NCBI GenBank assembly: GCA_009599575.1
Contig: VWND01000002.1
Location: 1,674,001 to 1,738,000, forward strand
Direction of reading: 5' to 3'
From: Blumeriella jaapii
Taxonomy: Eukaryota; Ascomycota; Leotiomycetes; Helotiales; Drepanopezizaceae
Length of the DNA: 64,000 nt
The position numbers were made by a program, and so were the translations under genes. Positions 58,405-64,000 of the stretch are shown here, piece after piece (the stretch's first letter is position 1; each line of letters begins with the position of its first letter). The notes under the pieces were generated by a model. The model had not been told where the DNA came from, did not search any database, and saw nothing but the letters and a program-made list of their open reading frames with translations.

Positions 58405-59987
58405 TTAGGAGCGTTTGTCATCCACGGCGGTGACGGTGGCACTCGTGGGCTTCGAGTCCTGCGAGCCTTCGTCGAGACCCTCGTGGCTGTACTCCAGCTC
58501 GGAGAGGACGATCCAGGTCGGGATGACGCAGAGCACGGTCACGCCGAAGTTGATGCCGATGCTCACGAAGCCGTTCGCGTTGTGTGCGGTCTGCATCCTA
58601 GGAGCGTGTCAGCCGCTTGCTCGCTCGTCGCCTCGTGGGCACGGCACGGCCAGGGGAGGGGAGGGAAGGGGAGGGAGAAGGGCGCAACTCACGCCCAGGC
58701 CACCGTCTGGCCCAAGGCCTCGACGCCTCGCAGGATGCCCGTCACGTACGACAGCGTCGAGATGTCCGTCGCGTACTGACCGACGAGCCAGTACAAGAAC
58801 TGCTGGAAGGCCTGGCCGCCAAACATCCAGAAGAAGACGAGCGGGTAGGACTTGGCGAAGCCCGGCGTGAACCAGTCGAAGACGGGCGGCGCGGGCGCGT
58901 CCTGGAACTGCTTCAGGAGGACGCTGGCCCAGATCCAGGTGCCGACGAGGACGGCGATGATGGCGGTGAAGGCGATCCGGGCGCGCGTCCGGAGCGCGAT
59001 CGATTGCCGGTCCAGCAGGCCCGCGATCAGGAAGGAGCTGAAGATGCCGGCGAAGTTGGTGACGAAGGAGGAGAAGGCGCGCGCGCGGACGGTGAAGTGC
59101 TGGGTCAGGAACGTGCTGGTGTAGCCGTTGTAGAAGTAGCTGATGAAGAAGGCCGGCAGCAGGAGCAGGATGCGGCGCGAGCTGAACTGGCGCCACACGC
59201 CCTTGAACTCGGCGGCCCAGGTCGGCTGGGCGTGGATGAGGACCTTGGAGCCGTCCTTGCGCCACACCTTCGCGGCCGGGCTCAGCAGGAGCGCGCTGGG
59301 GAGCCCGAGACACATGATGACGATGAAGACGACGTAGGTCGAGCTGCCCACGGAGCCGGCGGTCGAGCGGCGCGCGTTGAGGCCCAGGTTGATGGCGCCG
59401 CCGACGATGGGGCCCGAGGCCTTGGCCGTCTGCCAGATGGCGAGGTAGAAGGCGCGTTCGCTCGGGGGCGGGTAGCCGACGATGATGGTCGCCTCGGCCG
59501 CCCAGAAGAAGCCGGCCGAGATGCCACAGATGGCTGCCGAGGAGCAGGAACCAGGTGGTGGGATGGGTGTTGTTGGTGTAGAGGCCGGCGCCGTACAGCG
59601 GGAAGCCCACGGTGCCGAGCGCGAGGCCGTATCGCAGGCCGATGCGGTTGTTGATGGCGCCGGCGGCCACGCAGACGACGGAAAAGAGGCCGTAGACGAG
59701 GGCATTCGCCGCCGACACGGCGTACTGGAGAGGCATCGCGGTTAGAGACACGTCCGCCGGCCGCATCGTCGGGTCGGGTCACTTACCGGCTCCGCGGCTC
59801 CGCCGGCGCCCAAACCTCCGAGCGCATCCCACATGCCGGGGGCCGTGAAGGAGACGGCACTCGCCACAATGATCTGAAAGGGCACCGATCGGAACCATGA
59901 GCGCTTCGCCTCCCGCGTCGAGGCCCGGCCGGCCTCGTCGGCGCTGGAGTCGGGCCTCGCGTCGGACTGGCCATCGGCGTCCTTCAT
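58405..59987 (-). CDS. UNC93-like MFS transporter, frameshifted
   Basis: Exons: 59987-59787 (ATG 59987, MKDADGQSDARPDSS), 59724-58693 and 58597-58405, about 475 residues. Donors GTAAGT and GTGAGT and the CTAAC branch are clear. Membrane segments begin with PFQIIVASAVSFTAPGMWDA, an UNC93/DUF895 hallmark. INNRIGLRYGLALGTVGFPL, CGISAGFFWAAEATIIVGYP, and more helices to WIVLSELEYSHEG follow. Near 59531 the frame breaks: LLLGS runs into HLWHLG while the next frame gives AICGISAGFF. Two missing bases (or one extra) repair it. The family is of uncertain substrate in fungi. The gene is very GC-rich at third positions, unlike those in the left half. Confidence 0.85.
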
Positions 59988-60112
59988 GGCGATCGATGCG
60001 TGACCGGAGATGGGAGTCGACGGCACCGGAGGGGCGTGTCGAGGTACGGATCGTCTCGCAACACCACACTCGCGCTTTTCACCCCGACGAAACGAGGAGA
60101 GGAGAGGGGGAG

Positions 60113-60240
60113 AGAGGGGAGGAAAGGGAAAAAGGGAGATAGGGAAAGGGAAAGGGAAAGGGAAAAGAGAAGCAGGCAAAAGGGAAGAGAGAAATAGGGA
60201 AAAGGGAAATCGGGAAACGGGAACTAGAAGAAGAGGGAGA
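60113..60240. repeat. (GGGAAA)n purine tract
   Basis: GGGAAA/GGAAAG/GGGAAAC units, nearly all purine, about 125-250 bp upstream of the minus-strand UNC93-like ATG. Confidence 0.85.
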
Positions 60241-60330
60241 AAAGGGCATAAGAAAGCACCACCTGCTGAGATCCTGGCCGCATGTTGCCATAGACCAAGC
60301 CATGGCGTGACCCGGGCATGTCGTCAGAAG

Positions 60331-60400
60331 AGAGAGGCAGAGAGGGAGAGGGAGAGGGAGGGAGAGGGGGAGAGAGAGAGAGAGGGAGAGAGAAAGACGT
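60331..60400. repeat. (GAGAGG)n purine tract
   Basis: About 70 bp of GAGAGG/GAGGGA units, all purine on the plus strand. Confidence 0.85.
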
Positions 60401-61730
60401 TGTTGGGAAGAAAAGCGCTGGGGGCTCCGCTCCCGTTAGCCGCACACACGCATCGGCGAGAAGCCCGTTTTGCCTGCCCGAAGAGGCGACGGGGCGACGG
60501 GGCGACGGAGCAGGATTTGGGCCTATGAAGCGACTCCAGTACCGTGCGGTGCGATACTATATAGGACCCAGGACCGTACTATATCGTACTCAGTACCGTA
60601 CTATATCGTACTACAGCACCGTACAGTGCTATATATTACCACATACAGACAGTCCGGTGCAGTGCAGTGCTGTCTGTAACCGAGTCTCTGCCCGGCCGCT
60701 CAAGCGAGGCGCTCTAGGCGAGTGGCCCATCACTCACTTACTGTTTGTTTACTGTAACCGCGCACCACACGCTGGCATATCGACGTGGAGTAGAATCAAC
60801 CATCGGCTTTGCAGACGTACACCATGTACACCACTGCACCACTACACCACTGGCGGTACGGGACCCAGTCCACGTCAGCCATTCGGCAAGCCCGGCCACG
60901 ACTCATTTCGGCCGTGGCCCCGACCGGACCGGGGACCGTCACTCGACGATTGCGGCTAGACCCAAATGTGCAGTGCAGCATGTATCTGTTGTACATACAT
61001 ACAGTACTGTACTGTACAGTACTGTAGCTGGTCTTGCCGGAATCCTGTCGGATTTCGTGCACTGTGCTGTCTGTACTGTGCGGTCTGTACTGTGCTGTAG
61101 CATGCCGTCGCAGTCCTCCACCAGACATGAGGATGATGAATCCGAACGGGCCGACTACACAGACATAGGTAGGTAGGTACATACACACATACACACATAC
61201 ACACATACACACGGGACAGTCCCAACACAGATCCTTCCGCCGAACGCCACGGTGGATCGGGCGATGGGCAATGGCACGGGCACGGCACGGCACGGCACGG
61301 CACGGAAGACGGAAGACGGAAGACGAAAACGAGGCAGTTCGGGGGCTCCGCAGGCCCCAGGTATCAAATGCGTCGAGAGGGCATGCACGCGGCGGCGATA
61401 TCTCGGCGGGCTGTATGTATGTACAGTACAGTAGAAGAATCCTGGTCCGTCCATCGTCCGGATCCTGCGATGCCCGACGGAACGGGGAACGGGGCGACTG
61501 CAGTGCGACTGCCGTGCCGTGCAAATCGCTCTCCCGCTCTAGCCATAGCCATAGCCATTCTGCGGTATCGTGAAATCAGGGGCGACGCATCCAACGCCAG
61601 GTCCCGAGGCCGTACCATGCCATGCCACGCCCTGCCACGCCATGCCCACCCACGCGCCGCCCATATCCGAGATGTCCAGCGCCGGGCGAGGCGCACTCCC
61701 ACTCCCTCCACGGCCACGGCCACGGCCACT

Positions 61731-62376
61731 CTACCTCTCCATCCCCACCCCCGAGGCCGGTTTCCCCTCCTCCGCGCCCCCCACCACGCTGGCCTCGCCC
61801 CCCGTCGCAACGACAGCCCGCACGGCGTCGGCCCTCACCTCGGGCATGGCCCGCCCAATCTCGCCCGCCAGCACGTCGCGGAAGCTCGCAAAGGCCTCCC
61901 TCTTGCCCTTCATGAGCTGGTTGCCGCGGCGCGCCAGCTCCACGAACTCGCGCGTGTAGATGTCCGGGTTGCGACCGTTGTCGACGTACTGGACCAGCTC
62001 CGGCGGGATGACGGGCAGCGTGGTGCAGCGCGAGACCGTCGCGTGGATCTTGCGGAGCGTGATGGTGAAGGCCTGGCTGTGGTGGGCAGCACGTCGTTAG
62101 CAGCGGTTCGCGGCCGGGGAAGAGAGACTCGGGGACACGATCTGAGGCCGGAGGGCGCGCGGCCAGACGTACATTTGCATGTCGAGCACTTCTCTCGTCG
62201 GACGGCCCGCGAGATCGAAAGCGTTGACCTGGATCATGACCTGGTAGAGGTCCTGGATGGCGTCTTTGAGTTGTTCTGCCGATACTGGTCAGCCGCACAT
62301 TCTGGATTTGGCTGGTCGTCGAGCCAAGGCACCCACTTTCGACCGCATCGTGTTCTCGTTGCGTGACGGGCGCCAT
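61731..62376 (-). CDS. MED10: Mediator complex subunit 10
   Basis: Exons: 62376-62337, 62275-62173 and 62076-61731, 162 residues. MAPVTQREHDAVE leads into KQLKDAIQDLYQVMIQVNAF, the Med10 start. Exon 3 gives QAFTITLRKIHATV, IPPELVQYVDNGRNPDIYTR and EFVELARRGNQLMKGKREAF, the strongly conserved family core, then ASFRDVLAGEIGRAMPEV and a Gly-rich tail. Med10 (yeast Nut2) sits in the Mediator middle module and helps transmit activator signals to RNA polymerase II. Introns are 61 and 96 nt with GTGGGT and GTACGT donors. Third positions are very GC-rich. The antisense strand is also open, a side effect of that composition. Confidence 0.93.
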
Positions 62377-62885
62377 CACCCTGGTCAGGCGGGGGTAGGA
62401 TGTAGTTGATGATCGGGGTCGATGTTCAAATGCTGTCTGTGTTCAGCCTTGAGGTCAGGGCTATGGATTGTACACTGATGCAGGAACCGTTTCTTGGCGG
62501 CCGCGGCACCCTTTATCCAGCCTTGTCTCGCTAAAGGCTTATTATAAAACAACCACGTCCACTCACTTCTTTCAGTAAATCAACCAGATTGACTGACCAC
62601 AATTCCTTCCAACGAATCTAATTACCACTCTTTACAACAAAATCAGACGAATCAATAATTTCCATCGTAGAACCAAATGCCAACCTGCTGCGTCAGCAAA
62701 GTATCCCGGTGACAGACAAGGACCCTTTATCTCATAAGAAACGCAAAATAAGATACAGGAAGTGACGAATTTCCATCATGTGTTCAATACCCTTTATCTC
62801 ATAGGAAACGCAACATCAAGATACAAGAAGTGACGAATTTCCATTCTGTGTTCAAGCTGCTAGTAACAATCGTGATCTCATAGCC
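62377..62885. other. intergenic with a 67-bp tandem duplication
   Basis: Lies between the start of MED10 and the stop of the right-edge gene. Apart from the duplication it is AT-rich and without gene signal. Confidence 0.5.
62722..62855. repeat. two tandem 67-bp copies
   Basis: Copies 62722-62788 and 62789-62855 begin ACCCTTTATCTCATA and end GTGTTCAA. They differ at only a few positions and abut without spacer. Confidence 0.95.
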
Positions 62886-64000
62886 TCAATCCTCGCGAAA
62901 CAAACTCTTCAGCTCCTGATGCAAATTCTGTTTCTGAGGATCAAGACCACCCTCCCTGTCCAACAAGCCCAAAGCCTTACCTTTGTCTTCATAGACATAC
63001 CTCGCTTTCTTCCCATTCCCCTCGTCATCTGCGTTGTCCAAAAATTCTTCAGCCCTCTGCCTCTTGATCTTGTCCAAGACTCGCTCAGGCTCGCCAGCAA
63101 TGTACTTCTCGAACTTGGCAGCAGGGGTGGGTTTGGGCTGATATCTCTCAATGTACTCGGAGGACTGGGAAGGCAGAGGGAAATACATGTTGGAATCATT
63201 CGTGCTCACAGACGAGCCGCTCTGCGATGATTCGGCTGAGTCGAGTTGTGCCGAGACCAGTACGCAACTTGAATCGTCAATCCCCTCTTCCTGCGTGTCG
63301 GTGCTTGCCCGGTGCGAAAAATACGATGATGTGTCGTTTCGTTGCAGGGCCGGACGAGACACACTCGGGTGAGGAGTTTTGGGAAACGAAGTTGGAGACC
63401 GGGAACGCTGGGAGTCAGCTGCAGATTGGGGGGCTGTCATATACTTTGACTCGACTGTGTGAGATCGCCGTGAAGTTTTAGACTCCCGATCCCCGGAAAA
63501 AATGTCTGCTTTCGGCATCTGGTCGAAGGAAATTTTGGCTCGGGTCTTTGTGGCTGTGTTAAAAGCTGGTGGAAGGTCGATCCTGGCAGGACCTCGCTGT
63601 TGCCGTCCATTCAGTCGCTTTCGTTCCTCAGAGTCAGATGGGTCTGTATCGCGAGCTCGGTCTCTTGAAACACCTCTAGAGCGGTCAAGCACCTGTTCTA
63701 TCTCACAAGAGTTCTGATTGATTTGAGCATCCGCCTTTGCTCTTCGTCTGCGTTCTCTGTGTACGTTGCTAGGAAGGAGATGCATCCACTTGGGTAAAGG
63801 CTTCGTCTTGCTGGGCTTGAAAGCAGCCTCGCCCACCGGATCCATTATGGAGACATAAACGACTGAAGCGCCTTCTTCCTCATGGGTAGTCTGGAGAGTG
63901 AGAGGCGCCCCGAAGCTAGACATCTCAGTATCGCTGTGGCAGTGGCCACTATCAATGCTACCGTCTTGCGCGATTCCCATCTCAGCCGCGTCGTCCAGCA
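62886..64000 (-). CDS. orphan protein, 5' end outside window
   Basis: Open to the right edge: the frame continues upstream of the Met at 63980 (LDDAAEMGIAQDGS), so the true start is probably beyond the window. The visible 370 residues are Ser/Arg/Asp-rich and mostly disordered, with a basic block (KWMHLLPSNVHRERRRRAK). The C-terminal 90 residues are more ordered: YIERYQPKPTPAAKFEKYI, EPERVLDKIKRQRAEEFLD, GLLDREGGLDPQKQNLHQEL, KSLFRED. That tail looks like a conserved fungal end, but I cannot name the family. The RING or other domain, if any, would lie off window. Confidence 0.7.
   Translation of the reverse strand, partial: LDDAAEMGIAQDGSIDSGHCHSDTEMSSFGAPLTLQTTHEEEGASVVYVSIMDPVGEAAFKPSKTKPLPKWMHLLPSNVHRERRRRAKADAQINQNSCEIEQVLDRSRGVSRDRARDTDPSDSEERKRLNGRQQRGPARIDLPPAFNTATKTRAKISFDQMPKADIFSGDRESKTSRRSHTVESKYMTAPQSAADSQRSRSPTSFPKTPHPSVSRPALQRNDTSSYFSHRASTDTQEEGIDDSSCVLVSAQLDSAESSQSGSSVSTNDSNMYFPLPSQSSEYIERYQPKPTPAAKFEKYIAGEPERVLDKIKRQRAEEFLDNADDEGNGKKARYVYEDKGKALGLLDREGGLDPQKQNLHQELKSLFRED

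Larger units (their letters stand above)
59988..61730. other. intergenic, purine tracts and GTACT motifs
   Basis: No gene seen. It carries two purine-rich arrays, then a degenerate ACCGTACTATATCGTACT repeat (60575-60620) and two exact TACAGTACTGTA palindromes at 61000-61011 and 61015-61026. Open frames here are low complexity or antisense. Confidence 0.45.

Noticed and set aside
58617..59654. 345-codon plus-strand frame
   Set aside because: Antisense of the GC-rich UNC93-like gene; Glu/Asp/Gly-rich low complexity.
61368..62366. 332-codon plus-strand frame
   Set aside because: Antisense of MED10, kept open by high GC; the minus strand carries clear Med10 motifs and splice sites.

Overview
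The window is nuclear DNA from a filamentous ascomycete (Pezizomycotina). The evidence is many short introns (mostly 45-100 nt) with GTRNGT donors and CTRAY branch points, and families typical of that group: a DUF3824 arginine/serine-rich protein, a Rua1-type C-terminal zinc domain protein, a fungal LEU2, a fungal IMP3, and a Prp1/Prp6 splicing factor. A member of Leotiomycetes or a neighbouring class fits, but I cannot fix the species. I see no rRNA, tRNA, CRISPR array, intact transposon or virus.

Layout, left half (1-41 kb). A minus-strand chromo-like domain gene runs off the left edge; its intron carries a 358-bp minisatellite. It diverges from a plus-strand mitochondrial rRNA 2'-O-methyltransferase (MRM1). 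A gene-poor 3.7-kb stretch follows, holding three tandem copies of a ~260-bp unit of unknown nature. Next come an unrecognised ~993-residue protein with a possible stop-codon readthrough extension, a DUF3824 protein, and a small secreted protein on the minus strand. IMP3 (minus) and RSM18 (plus), one for nucleolar and one for mitochondrial ribosomes, are head to head over a 206-bp shared promoter. A decayed serine beta-lactamase/transesterase-like gene follows. Then come the tri-snRNP factor PRP6/Prp1 with a one-base frameshift, a multi-exon orphan gene, an MFS transporter, a basic orphan protein and a proline-rich protein.

Layout, right half (41-64 kb). Genes are a Rua1-like regulator, a PHD-finger protein, LEU2 (leucine synthesis), a short orphan, an UNC93-like MFS transporter, Mediator subunit MED10, and the 3' part of an orphan that leaves the right edge. 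Intergenic DNA here is crowded with simple repeats: runs of 25, 59 and 24 G, purine tracts, tetranucleotide arrays, and a dispersed GTACT/AGTAC pentamer forming TACAGTAC and six exact copies of the 12-bp palindrome TACAGTACTGTA. The UNC93-like and MED10 genes are much more GC-rich at third positions than the genes on the left.

Most genes are housekeeping genes with unrelated jobs; there is no biosynthetic cluster and no obvious defence system. The best leads are the triplicated unit at 6.25-7.11 kb, the dispersed GTACT palindromes, the readthrough candidate at 12.68 kb, and three apparent frameshifts (one in a gene expected to be essential) that may be sequence errors. All exon borders were read by eye from splice signals and frame and are not supported by RNA data.
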